Assembly: GCF_001411555.2 (NCBI RefSeq)
Contig: NC_049905.1
Location: 21,194,097 to 21,258,096, forward strand
Reading direction: 5' to 3'
Origin: Juglans regia
Taxonomy: Eukaryota > Streptophyta > Magnoliopsida > Fagales > Juglandaceae
DNA length: 64,000 nt
Shown: one piece after another, positions 11,331-22,332 of the stretch
How the letters are laid out: every line of letters starts with the position of its first letter
Numbering within the stretch: the first letter of the stretch is position 1
Position numbers and translations under genes: made by a program
The notes under the pieces: generated by a model
The model's database searches: none
The model's input: only the letters and a program-made list of their open reading frames with translations
What the model was told of the DNA's origin: nothing

Positions 11331-11926
11331 TTACTAACAAAAGAAAACGAAGTCAGATGTATTGATAATCTAAGCCATGTTTGTCATTATGTGGTGATGG
11401 TAATTGATGTATGCTGGATCATAAATTTTTGTGGTATTATATTTAAAATTGTGTTTTTAACCACAAAAAATAAGAGTAATAATAAGGACATTGATAGGTG
11501 TGAAGACAATACCCGTGTGAGGAGTACACCGAGGGAATTGAAAAGTCAAACGTGGCTCACCGTCCGATCCAAGAAGCCGACGGTGTAATTCGGATCGGCG
11601 ATCGACCTGAACATGTACTGTTTCTTCCGGGCCGAGCCGTTGGGCACGATACAAGCCTGCAACTCCGCGTACTCGTCCGCGCCCCCGCGAATCCGGACGA
11701 GAATCGACGTCTCATTCTTCCCTGGACGCCGCTCTTGCCGTTCTTGAACGGCGCCTTAGAAAGTAGGAGCGAACCGGGGGTTCCCATTCGGCGGGAGGAG
11801 GAGTTGCCGATGCGTAGCTCCGAGACGGGCTGAACTCGGTCGATGAAGCTCTGCGACTACGACCCACTAGGACTAAAACTCCAACCAAAATCACACTTCC
11901 ATTGCTTCACAGAAGGGCTTGAGAGG
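11331..11926 (-). pseudogene. Broken inverted copy of exon 1 of the gene at 26398
   Basis: On the minus strand this region matches the 5' leader, first exon, 5' splice site and first bases of intron 1 of the gene at 26398-30386. Leader similarity reaches 'ctctcaag' (about 11919-11926). Exon similarity runs 11562-11860. The donor 'ggtgagccacgt' is at 11550-11561. Intron sequence matching about 26850-26890 reappears at 11331-11369, after about 180 bp of inserted sequence. Internal deletions include most of codons about 10-42, about 20 bp after GKSGVQ, and about 23 bp before the donor. Intron sequence shows it came from genomic DNA, not from a spliced mRNA. It cannot encode the protein. Confidence 0.9.
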
Positions 11927-12448
11927 GTACAGTCCCACATCGAATATATATAAAAACTTATACAGGTTTATATAACTATAGTTCAAGCCTAATGGTTGTC
12001 CGGTCGGAATTAACAGGGTGTTATCAGTTGCCAGAACCGACAATTATACTGGCTTGTTTTCCAAAATTTTTATTTTTTTGACCTTTTAGACTATACACAA
12101 CTATCGAGTAATTTATAATTTTTCAAATAAATGATAGCAAACTTTGTGTAAAATTTTATTAATTAAATGTCAAACTCTAACTTTCAAAGTTGTATTAATA
12201 TAATTCTTTAATAGATGAAGAAATTCTAATATTTTGAGTTCTTTTCCAGGTTAATATTTGTATAAATTATATTAATTAATAATACTTTAATATTTGTATA
12301 AATTCTAATATTTTTTTTATTACTCTAGTGTATAATTTTAGCGTATTGAATGATGAAATTCTAATTAATAATATTTTTTTATTTATTTATTTTTGAACTC
12401 TATACAAACAACGTTGTAATATGAGTCGTTTTAAAATTATTCCTATAA
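11927..12448. repeat. AT-rich dispersed repeat, block 3
   Basis: After a leader with 'agtcccacatcga' and 'ggtttatata' (the second also seen near 577), the phrases of the dispersed family return from about 12090: 'gtgtaaaattttattaatt', 'ttctttaatagatgaa', 'ccaggttaatatttgta' and 'tgaactctatacaa'. The block continues beyond the MITE that splits it at 12449. Confidence 0.55.
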
Positions 12449-12836
12449 GGAAAATGCTGGAGCTCCCGTGGAGCTCTAGTGTATTTTATCATGTGTATTT
12501 TTTAATTTTTTTTTATATAGATGTTTTTAATAATTTTAAATATTTTTAAAAAATAAAAAAATTTATAATATTATTAAATAATATTTGCTTAATCACGAAG
12601 TAAAATAAAAAATCATAAAATATGATTTTTTATTTTACTTCGTGATTAAGGAAGTATTTTTTAATAATTTTTTTTTCACTTCTTGATTAAGAAAGTGTTT
12701 TTAATGATATTCTAAATTTATTTTATTTTTTAAAGAATATTAAAAAAAATTATATAAAAAACAACTTAAAAAAAAACCCATACAATATATACTACAGTCC
12801 CAGCGGGAGCCCCCAGCGGGGGCTGTAGCATGATCC
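12449..12836. mobile_element. MULE-type MITE with 9-bp TSD TTCCTATAA and a 63-nt hairpin
   Basis: The ends are GGAAAATGCT (12449) and, on the reverse strand, GGATCATGCT (ending 12836). The 9-bp duplication TTCCTATAA flanks it at 12440-12448 and 12837-12845. Nine-base duplications are typical of Mutator-like elements. Inside, 12588-12650 is a perfect inverted repeat (30-bp arms, AAA loop) starting 'cttaatcacgaag'. A second member of this family is at 63302-63666. There is no coding capacity. Confidence 0.85.
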
Positions 12837-12845
12837 TTCCTATAA

Positions 12846-13135
12846 ACGATGTCAGAGTTTAACGTATTGGATGTTGTGTTAATATGGTATTTTTATAAAT
12901 AGAAAATAAATTCTGAAATTTTAGTATTTTGATTTTCCTTTACGGACTAGTTTTTGTATAAATAATATGACAATAAACATTGTAATACCATTTTTTTAAA
13001 ATTGATCTTTTTAAAACTAGATGCACAAAAAATGTCTGATGAGTTTTAAATAATTTTGATTTCTTTTCCAGGTTAACGTATATATAAGTAATATTTAAAA
13101 ATTGATGCACAATAAATGTTGTAATATACCAAAAT
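12846..13135. repeat. AT-rich dispersed repeat, block 4
   Basis: It continues block 3 across the MITE: 'agtttaacgtattgga', 'gttgtgttaatatgg', 'ttttccaggttaacg' and 'gatgcacaataaatgttg'. It ends where the right inverted-repeat arm begins. Confidence 0.55.
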
Positions 13136-14172
13136 TTTTATTTCCAATTGTACATCCTTTTATTCGTTCTTTTAAACCTATTCTTATTACGGAGGCAGAG
13201 CTTTGGTTAATTCTATCGAAATTTCGGAATTCTTCTACTTTCATTTTGAAAGGTCTCCATAACTGCAGTTAAGCAGCAGCATAAGTGCTGGAAAGCAGGG
13301 GCTGCTGCAATAATGTGGCATCTTAGGCGGTTGCCACAGGTCTGTTTTCTCGGTGCATTGATGTGGAAAACTTGTGATACAAAACTTTTGTTTAAGCTAT
13401 TGTTACTCTATCCAAGAAATATGGTACTACTCATGCAGGTCATTCCATGTTCTTGCAATGATCGAATATGCAGTTCAGCTTCTCCCATTTTTAATGCTAT
13501 GCTGTCTAGTTGTTGAATTTAAGGATCTTTCGCTTATGTTGGATGGGTTACACCCTTAGGCAGAGCCTGAAGAGGGCTTCGGATTGCATCATTGTACCTA
13601 GTGCTTTTTGTTTGGATCTTTGATGAATGAGTGGCTTTTAGTTGATTATTCTTTGGGTTATGAAGTAATTCTTTTGTGCAATTGAAGTTGATTTTATCAG
13701 TCAGTTATTATTAACCTGTCAGTAGGATATTGAGTCTGTGTAGCTCCATCATATTAGAAGTTGCTATTTCGCATGGTTTAGGATTCTCAATCTGATGATG
13801 AAATGCTTTACGGCTTACACTTGCAAGTACCACCAAGTCATTCACATTTTTTCTTCTGAAATACTTTTGGGAATTGAATGCCTACAGTGGAGGAAGCTAT
13901 TCTATCCGTGATGCTGCTCTGAAAATGCCTCCTTGGTCGGATGTCTGTGCTCCAAACAGTTGAATCATGCTATCTCTATTGTCCCAACACAAAAAAGAGG
14001 TTGGTACTTGCAAGTGTAAACTGTAAAGCATTAGAATACCTTTGCATATTAGAATTCCTATAAAATTCATCTTTAATTTTGTAAACCATGGAAAGTAGCT
14101 AACTGTTTTTTTATCCAATGAATCTGTTCTTTTTATCCGAAAACAGGTAATACATGTCCGAGAAAGAAAGAA
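13136..14172 (-). repeat. Right arm of the large inverted repeat
   Basis: It is the reverse complement of 9680-10922 without the 210-bp segment. It starts in 'tttttatttccaattgtac' and ends near 'catgtccgagaaag'. The arm carries a frameshifted version of the exon-like frame (about 13251-13559). Confidence 0.92.
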
Positions 14173-14194
14173 CAGGTGATGATATTTTTTTGAA

Positions 14195-14378
14195 TAATGA
14201 TACTTGCAGTCATAGATACAGTCATAGAGTGTATAAGCGTCGTGTAATCATTTTGAAAAATAGTTAGATTTATTGTTAAAAAATTATTATTATTTTATGT
14301 GAGTTTCGTATTTATTTATTTTTTTCAAAATAATTACACGGTGCTTGCGGACTCTCAACGGCAACTATCATTTCTATA
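14195..14378. mobile_element. MITE with inverted 'gtgtaatcattttgaaaaa' arms
   Basis: Near 14239 the sequence reads 'cgtcgtgtaatcattttg'. About 100 bp later the complement returns as 'caaaataattacacggtgc' (about 14327-14345), followed by 'actctcaacggcaactatca', which mirrors the 'gatacttgcagtcatag' side loosely. A half copy of the same family appears in intron 1 of the next gene (27216-27350). Confidence 0.55.
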
Positions 14379-14757
14379 TTTTTATAACCATGCACTACAA
14401 GATAAGCAGGTGATGATGTTTCACAAAGCATAGTTGACTTGACTCGATAACGTTTACAAGCTCTAGATAGTCCAATTAAATTAAATACAATCATAATTTA
14501 ATTTTATATTACAAAATGCAATCTATTTAAATAGAGGATAATTTTGTAAAGGGTGCTTCTACTGGACCTCCTTAAAAGTTAAACGTTACCACTATTTTAT
14601 TTATGTCTTTTTGTAAATTGTTTTTTATTCAATTGAGAATGATGCTAAATCAAAGCCACAAATACAGAACAATTGAGTACTTTTATCCATCAAATCACAC
14701 AACTCAACCTCCAAAGAAGTACAAGATCCTAACCGTCCAATGCAATTTTGGATTTAG
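14379..14757. other. Intergenic stretch
   Basis: The piece 14373-14426 ('tataaccatgcactacaaga' onward) recurs at 15158-15209, just before the second gypsy LTR. Otherwise nothing is recognised. Confidence 0.4.
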
Positions 14758-14956
14758 GTTGTGTTTAGATGTTGAAGTGAGTTGAGTTAAGTTGAGTTGA
14801 GATGATAAAATATTGTTAGAATATTATTTTTTAATATTATTATTATTTTAGAATTTAAAAAAGTTGAATTGTTTATTATATTTTATATTGAAATTTGAAA
14901 AAATTGTAATGATGAGTTGAGATGAGTTGAAATGAGTTTGGTAACCAAACTCACCC
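14758..14956. mobile_element. MITE of the 'gagttgagatg' family
   Basis: It runs from 'gtgtttagatgttgaagtga' to 'tttggtaaccaaactcac'. It has the internal phrases 'gttgaattgtttattata' and 'aaaaaattgtaatgatgag'. The same internal phrases, more decayed, recur at 34505-34655 and 55945-56125. It is non-coding. Confidence 0.6.
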
Positions 14957-15209
14957 TTAGTCGACCGAAATGGAGCGTTTTGAAGATCTAATTAAGAAAG
15001 AAAAAAAAAAAAGCACTTCCATGTTTAGCCGTTCGTCATTGCGGCATTCTGTAGCAGTTCGTCATTGCGTAAAAAAAAAAAAAAAAAAAGGCAAATCGGT
15101 GTCGGCTCGATAATTGCTTAACGATTCTCCAGTGCAACTTGAACCCCTGATCATGCTTGCTTTTATAACCATGCACTACAAGATCAGAAGGTGATGATGC
15201 TTCACAAAG

Positions 15210-16272
15210 TGTAAGGGATTTTTCATTCTCTATCTTAGCGGATCTAGGAAGGACTACTAAGGGAACGAGAAACGAATGTCCAGTCCAGAATGAATATACT
15301 CTTCGGCCCGGTCCACGGGTAGGCCCCTTCGGACGCAACCTCCTTAAGGGAGCATACTGCACGGGAATGGAACTCGTCGTCCTCGAGACCCCTCAAACAA
15401 CGTCTTGCCCTTGAGTACCTATCTGTATAAGGAGCGAGAAGTAAGGGGGACCCTCGTTCCACTGACAATAAGACATCGACGAACCACCAAGGACCAATAT
15501 TTTAAATACCGTTTCAGTCGAGGTATTGAAACGAGATATTTCGGTACTGGTACCGTTTGGATATCGTTTCAAAATAGTCTGTATATGAATAATGATATCT
15601 AAATATATATAAATTATAAATAGTCTTGTCTAAATTGGAGGATCTAAAATGAGCTTGCAATTTGAAGAAATGAAAAAAAAAAAAAAAAGGTAAAGTAAAG
15701 GCCGAAATATATATATCTGCTGAAATCCGATATCCCGGCCGATCCCAGCCGATACGACCGAAATTCTGACTGGTACAAAACAATATACTTGTATGTATTG
15801 GCTACTCGGCCGATACGGCATATTTCGGTTGTACCGGCCGGTACTAAACAATATTCAAAACATTGCCAAGGACACTAGTAGGGCAAGACGAATCAAAGAA
15901 CCACGCCGCATTAATAGCACAACTATCCGAGCTACACGCCACATCAACGACATCATTGCAGAGGCACCCTGCATTAAATGAGTCTGAATGAAGGAACAGT
16001 AAAATGACACGGACTCCATGGGGGCGGACACAATCTGTCCCCCCAAACTCCTGGTATAAATAGTAACTTCCAAGTACAAGAAACTCTCTATGATCCGTAG
16101 ACTCTTTCATTATTTATAAACTTCCAAAAGACAATTAACTTTGGCATCGGAGACTCCCCGGCATCAAGGCCACCCTTTTCCAATTGCCTTCTTCTCTATT
16201 TTCGCAGGCCTAGTCCTGAAGACCTGAGTTGCTAGAATCTGATCTAAAGGCGTATGAAACATAACGTTAATA
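15210..16272 (+). mobile_element. Ty3/gypsy LTR, copy 2 (full length, with nested MITE)
   Basis: The LTR runs from 'tgtaagggatttttc' to 'aacgttaata'. Without the nested insertion and its extra TSD (379 bp) it is about 684 bp, the same as copy 3 (32673-33357). It holds the 'ctgtccccccaaact' block, a 'tataaata' box (about 16052) and 'ctttggcatcgga'. PBS-like 'gtggcaccttctgtggga' follows at 16273. Confidence 0.8.
15495..15865. mobile_element. hAT-like MITE nested in the gypsy LTR, 8-bp TSD CCAAGGAC
   Basis: The 8-bp duplication CCAAGGAC occurs at 15487-15494 and 15866-15873. The ends are imperfect inverted repeats: CAATATTTTAAATAC on the left, and CAATGTTTTGAATATTG on the reverse strand at the right. 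Gypsy LTR copy 3 lacks the insertion at the matching point (about 32940-32960), which confirms the junctions. Eight-base duplications are typical of hAT elements. It is non-coding. Confidence 0.88.
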
Positions 16273-17045
16273 GTGGCACCTTCTGTGGGAGTATATGGAC
16301 TAGGCCGATAACTTCATTAACGCCAAAGACACTCTTCAAGCCCTAACGAAGTATAGGAAGAAGGAGCTAGAGCAAGAGTAAGGCTAGGGTCCAAGAGAAG
16401 CTAGAAAAGAGCTCCCACCACAAGATGATGAAGCTCAGATGAGGGGGCTTAAACCTCGCTTCGACCGACCCACTTTCACCATCCATGAGGTCGACACCTC
16501 CATCGCCTACGAAGACGATGACTGAGGCATTGTCTGCAATTACTACACATATCACAGGTCCACCTCGAACAACACCGACGATTGCTTCTCCCAACAAAGG
16601 AGGAGGGAGCATGTGGAACGAACAAGGTATCGCTACCCCTCCAACTCAAAGACTGGAGCAGGAAAGGAGGGGAAGGTTGAGGGAAAGGAGCACGGACCGA
16701 ATAGACCAATGAAGAAGGGAGGAAAGCCCTCGGCAACAACCACTAGCATGAGGGCCGTAACAAAATCACCCCCGCTCACCACCGTGGGGCATGGGGGGCC
16801 TCCACTCAGGAAAATCCAAACCATAGCAGGAGGATTTGCAAGCGAGGGCACTTCCTCTTCAAGCAAAAAGACACACGCCAGGCGGGCTCAGTACCACAAG
16901 GTGTATTCGGCGGAATACCACCCCACCAAGCACCAAAGGGGCAAACCGACTTCAGTTATCTCCTAGGGGAAGCGGATGAAGAAGGGGTCCTATACCCTCA
17001 TGATGATGCACTGGTGGTGACCATGTTGATCGCCAACTTCTCTTT
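16273..17045 (+). pseudogene. Decayed gypsy gag remnant
   Basis: After the PBS, one frame reads DNFINAKDTLQALTKYRKKE (about 16315-16375), typical of Tat-lineage Gag. Further on, 16965-17035 reads GEADEEGVLYPHDDALVVTM, the block that precedes the protease in these elements. The frame is broken by stops, and the region between is shortened, so gag is internally deleted. Pol is absent; a LINE fragment follows at once. Confidence 0.72.
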
Positions 17046-17049
17046 TTAC

Positions 17050-18215
17050 TGTTTTTGGGTTACCATAAAATCATGTTAATGACCAAATCTTTCCTTTTTG
17101 TGAGTCATTCACTCTAACTGAAATGTGGAAGTTGGTATAAGTTTCCACCTCAATATCAGAATCTGAACTCCACATCATTGCAGACCCCCCACTACTTCCT
17201 TTGCTGTTCACAATAAAACTTCTATCGAAACCTAATTGATCCCTTACTCTTTCCATTCTCTCCCTCATGCATTTAGTCTCAATGAGGAAGAGCAAATTGG
17301 GGCACTTTTGCTTCACTAAGGAGTGAAGCACATGAACTGTTCGAGGGTTCCCAAGCCCTCGACAGTTTCAAGACATGCATCTCATTGCTGCTGGTGGGGC
17401 TCTTCTCTTTGTTCCTTTCAGGAGTGAGCTCTTCTCTTTGTTTTTTGTTTGACCCTTGTTGGATTCCTCTTTCTGATGGGTCTTTGTCTTTTCTTTTCTT
17501 TTCTTTTTTCCACTTATGTCTCCTGAGCAATCAATACCTCTGTCTATTTCAATAGGTTTAGGTGAGTTCCTAGCCCTTGCTCTCCTCTTCCATCCCATTG
17601 TCTTTGTTATTAAATCAATTGTGTTCAATGAGTTGGTCATAGGATAATTTGAGCTGCTGTCTGGAGGATTAGTGAACTTTTAAGTGGCTACTAGTGTTCT
17701 TGCTTAACTTCTAATGTTGTTGTTCACTTGATCCTGGGTGCTATTGGACAAATGCCCCTCCTCTGATAAAATTTTCAGTTGATCTTCAAAAAAATCTTCT
17801 TTGTTACTGATATCTACCTTTTGTTTTCCTTTGTTTGTAGGTACCTCAACTGAGGTGTGACTTGACATATGTTGCTCCTAGACAGGATGAAAAAGTTCTT
17901 CTTCTTGAGGTATTTCCTGCAAGACAGATTATGTGATCAATCTTCTACTACTATTTCCCTCAGGTTCATCTTTAGAGTATATATGTGACTTTTGTTTACT
18001 TTCTCATGTTCTTCTGTCTCCACTGCTCAGTATGTTCTGAATTGTAGCCCTTAACCACTTTCCATATTGAGATTGCTCTACCTCTTTAGCATTAATTCTT
18101 ATTTTTTCCTTTGTACAGACTCTGTCTATAAGTTGAATAGCCTCACAGTGAAAGCAAAAAAGTGGCAATCTCTCGTATTTAAAATCAATCCACCTCACAG
18201 TTGAACACCCTCTAC
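17050..18215 (-). mobile_element. L1-type LINE fragment (ORF1 zinc knuckle to ORF2 endonuclease start)
   Basis: On the minus strand, 18198-18004 encodes a gag-like zinc-knuckle block (KYERLPLFCFHC, then QYGKWLRA), usual in plant L1 ORF1. The middle (17640-17390) is Lys/Ser-rich linker. ORF2 then starts with NCRGLGNPRTV (about 17366-17334, before a frame change). It goes on to LLFLIETKCMRERMERVRD and SGGSAMMW, the first blocks of the APE-type endonuclease, ending near 17071. The first Cys pair of the knuckle is kept but the rest is degraded, and stops break the frame. No reverse transcriptase is left. Confidence 0.78.
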
Positions 18216-19489
18216 TCTAATCAGTTTAAAATTCAATTTAAAATTATACTGAACTGAATTGATCTTAATACAATTCAATAACCAAACGGAACCTAAATAA
18301 ATCTTTTGATTTTTTATTTAAAATTGTTATTTTATATTTTATTTAGTAGAATATTGTTTGGGCCTGCCAAACTGTTAGCATTAATCATAATCGCTGGCGC
18401 TCATTCTAGCAGCTAGCTCGGAAACAGGCCGTCTATAATGCACTCCTGCGCATCATTCCGAACCACAACATTTTGATCGTGCTTTCTCCTAAAGTCAGTT
18501 TTGGACTTTTATGTTTGATTGATTGGTAATTCTTACTCAAAAAAAATAATTGTTTCAACCGAAAATATGAGTTTTTAAGTCCAAGACATTCTTTTCGATT
18601 CAAAATATCATGAATGTAATCTAATAAATAAGTGTTTTTTTAATTTAATTTTGTTATTCAATATTTTATACAAAAGAAAATTGCTATCTCTAGAAGTTGG
18701 TTTTGTGCCTTTTTTTTTTTAAAAAAAATTGATTTGTATTTCTGATCCAAAAAATTATATTCATCATTTTCACACACCACACAATATTTTTTTTATTTTT
18801 TATTTCTTAGAAAATATATAGTATATGGATGATGAGTAGAAGAGCTCATCTACTTATCATCCATATGTGGCAAAGCTCAATTGATGATGATGATGAGTAG
18901 CAAAACTCGATTGATTAATTCGTTTTCTTCATCTCTCTCTTTATCGCTTTGGCAATCAAAACTCTAAAGTCCAAATTTAAAGCTCGGATCTTGAAATTGT
19001 CGGCCGTTCGGAATTACCCGTTCGGAATTACCCGTTCGAAATCGTTTTCTTCTTCATCTCTTTCTTCTGCTATTTCTTCTTCTCTTTCATCTAATTTTTC
19101 TTTTTCTTCTTGAAGGTGATTTTTCATGTATTTACACTGGAAAACTCTTCCACAAGTCATGCAACATACCTCTATATTAGCCCTAAATAATAAAATAGAG
19201 AACTTGGACCAATAGAATAAGGAAAAAAAGACTTGTTTTCTTTAGGTATGGTTTCCATTATATGAAAATCAAGCATAAACCTCCCTACATTTTGTATACA
19301 CAAATTTCATTCCAACAGTAACTTCCAAAATTCAAGCAAAGAGACATATAACAAAAATTGTTATAGAATCAAACTAGTACAAGCGCGACCACACAAATAC
19401 ATTTACATACAAAAATATGTAACAAGCAGAGTACCCCAATTGCTTACCTCTTTCTCTGTCAAGAATGTGTTACACATCCGATGAGCAAA
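18216..19489. other. Intergenic stretch
   Basis: No gene was seen. A short tandem 'gttcggaattacccgttcgg' (about 19007-19040) and a T/C-rich run (19040-19105) stand out. The rest is AT-rich. Confidence 0.4.
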
Positions 19490-19795
19490 ACCCGATGAGT
19501 TAATTCAGTTCAGCCTAATTTTAAGTTAAGTCTAATATCCAAACACTCAACTCTCAAGTCATTAAACTCATCTCAATTCAAAACATCTTTATATATGGGA
19601 TCCACAATCTTTTTCAATTCAATACCTCTTTACACACGGAACCTACAACCTTCTTCAAATTCTCATAAATATATCTAAATTCATTTTAACATCTAAACTC
19701 ATCTTAAGTAGACTCTCAAAATTTACTTCATTATCTCAACTCACTATTATTTATAAAGAATTCAATTCATCTCAAGTCAAGTTAATATACAATCA
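19490..19795. mobile_element. MITE-like 'caactcatctcaa' remnant
   Basis: It is dense in variants of 'actcatctcaattc' and 'catctaaactcatctt', as in MITEs whose ends read 'gagttgagatgag' (compare 14758-14956). Boundaries are unclear and no TSD could be fixed. Confidence 0.4.
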
Positions 19796-21069
19796 CAACT
19801 GTAGAAGGTGAGTGGCATCCAAGGATTGCATAAAAGAAAGAAAGAGAGAGAAAAAACTGTAGAGTTGTATATTGGTTTCGAATGAGAGGATTTTCTCACA
19901 CACTCCGAGCCCTCATTTCCTATATTTGCAAGAACACGTCGACATGGCCTATCTAATGACACGTGTTGAATATTTATTGGTGTTAGCTAGCGTCTTGTCT
20001 CAAACAGTTTATCAATGGATGCTAAGTTAGGGAATAATTTGATTAATCTTACAAACTACAATAACGAGTGAGTAATTGGACCCCTGATGATTTGGTGGCT
20101 GTTGAGGCAGACAAATGAGAAAGGTTTCAGTTTCATCTGGACGGACGGGATGATTTATGAGGTCCAGCATGTTGTGTAATGGTGTACCGTTTGAAGAACT
20201 GAGGAGAGTGTTTACCAAAACGACGGTACAAAAGCCACGCACCATCCAAGCTGTCAAGGCCGTCTGCTTGAATTTGGTCGTCATGCACTAGTCTTTCTGG
20301 TTGCTTCAGTTTTCTTAGCAGTGGATATAGCATTCTCAATTAACTAGCTAAAAGTTAAATCCATCACATATTTAATTATTAGACCCCAAAATATCATCAC
20401 AGTAGATTAAATAAAATCCAAATATTTAGACTTTAGTTATAATGAACACCAAAATCATTTCCAAATTTATTAGTTACTTCAGATACACCAAATGTATATT
20501 TTATCATTTACTTCTCTTTCTATTTTCATGTCTACTTTCAAGCTGAATGAAAGTAATATTACTAGGTGATATTTGGGAGACGCAACTTCAAGTAAATTAA
20601 CTATTTTTAAGTAAATGTCTATATTTTCTAAGTAATTATTAATGCGCGGCTTTAGTTTATTCATTAAAAAAAAAAACTATTAATGCACGGCTTATGTGCT
20701 GAAGGGGCCTCGCATGGTACCAGATCTTCTCTTTTTTGTTTAGAATGTAATTACTAATTAACATAATTTAATTAGAATATGATTACTGATTAATATATAA
20801 TAGGTAGAATAGTAAAATAAAATAAAATAATAATAAAATAAATAAATATTTTTTAATTATTAATTACTTATTATAATATAATAAATAAATGTTTCATCCA
20901 ATGTGGAGATTTGATGTGAATAGTTAAAGTCAAATTCATCTTATATTATTTTATTATTATATATAAAAAATATATATTTCAATATAGAGATTTATGTGAA
21001 TAGAATAGCCAATAGTCAAATTTATTTCACATTCATCTAAAATATCATTTAGTTTTGACTAATTCATTC
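19796..21069. other. Intergenic stretch
   Basis: The stretch 20027-20339 has two overlapping open frames on the minus strand, but neither has a recognisable domain, so no gene is called. 20740-21050 is very AT-rich. Confidence 0.4.
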
Positions 21070-21842
21070 GGATGCTCGTGGGCAATGGCCTAGCGCCAAG
21101 TGCAAATTTTACCTTTTTTGGTCACAAAATTCCTACATTAAACTAGCTATAGTCATACTTTTTAGTTTTGAGCTAGAGTAACTTTCCCCACCTAGCTATA
21201 TTTGGCAACACACTATTGAAGGACCAAATGAGTTTTTTTTATTATTTTTTCTCAATTTCCCTCCTTTTCCCTCTCTTTCTGGTAATTTTTCTTGTCAAAT
21301 TACTTTTCTTTTACGATGAGGTTTCCAACTAAGGGTACATTTATTTTCTATCATTATCAGCTCAATACACAATATAAATAGTAAAATATACTGATTTTCT
21401 ATCATAGTTTTTCTTTTTTTCTTTTTTTTGGTTAATACTGAGTAGTTGGTTTGTGAATCTCCCAATGCTATGAATGTATGTAGCAATCTGGATGCGAAAA
21501 GTTAATGTGCATCCAAGTGACTTGCCGTACTATAAGTTAAAGTTAACGACTCTACTTGTTGGCAAAAGAGGAAGGGTTGGCAAAAATTAGTTTGTTGGTT
21601 TTAAAAATTGTTGTATAATTTTTTTTATCAAATATTATTAAAATATATGAAATGTATTTGCAAAATATGAAAAAAAAAAATTGTCAAATATTATTAAAAT
21701 ATATAATATATTATTATTATTTTGACTTTAAAATGACTAGTTTAATGTAGACTCAAATAATCAAAAATTAATACTATAGTCAAAATATAAGATTCTAGCT
21801 AAATTTTAGATTTAATAATGACTAGTCCATTGCCAATCATCT
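21070..21842. mobile_element. Possible non-autonomous DNA transposon, about 770 bp
   Basis: The left end 'ggatgctcgtgggcaatggc' is mirrored by the right end, which reads 'gatgattggcaatggactag' on the reverse strand. Inner 'ctagctatagtc' and 'gactatag' also pair. It has no coding capacity, and no clean TSD was seen. Confidence 0.45.
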
Positions 21843-22332
21843 AAGCAGTATATATTGACTTTTCATGATATTTCAAGTCTAGTTCAAACGCACGGCAGCA
21901 TTATGGCTTTTGATTCTATCGTTCTTTGTTTGTTTGTTTGTTTGTTTCTTTTTTCTTTTTTTCTCCTCTTCCTCTTCTTCTTACACAAGAGTTGGCAACT
22001 TGGCACTTGAGTGTGATTCACAAGTTTGCCATTTCCAGATGCTGTTGGGCAGGGACAAAACCATTTTCATTTATTTGTTTTCACTGTTAAGCGGACGATT
22101 GTCTTTTGAAATTGTAGGTTAACTTTTGATAGGAGCATTCTGTCCTCTGTGCAAATTTGACAAATCCACGTACGTTTCACACATGGAATCAGATAACGTG
22201 AAAACTGAGAGCGGAAGTTCTCATCTTGGCCAGTCCTCATCATCTCATTGAGAAGCTTCCATTTTCAACTGTTAACTAGCACACCTAAGAAAACTACGAT
22301 CATTTCGAGACAAAATCCTATTTTCATAGTAA
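21843..22332. other. Intergenic stretch
   Basis: (TTTG)n and T-rich runs lie at 21925-21965. An open frame over them is low complexity and is not called. Confidence 0.4.

Noticed and set aside
20027..20339. Two overlapping minus-strand open frames
   Set aside because: No domain, no splice context and no homology that I recognise; lengths are within chance.
21910..22122. Short plus-strand frame with a hydrophobic Phe/Ser start
   Set aside because: It is a translation of a (TTTG)n and T-rich tract, not a signal peptide gene.
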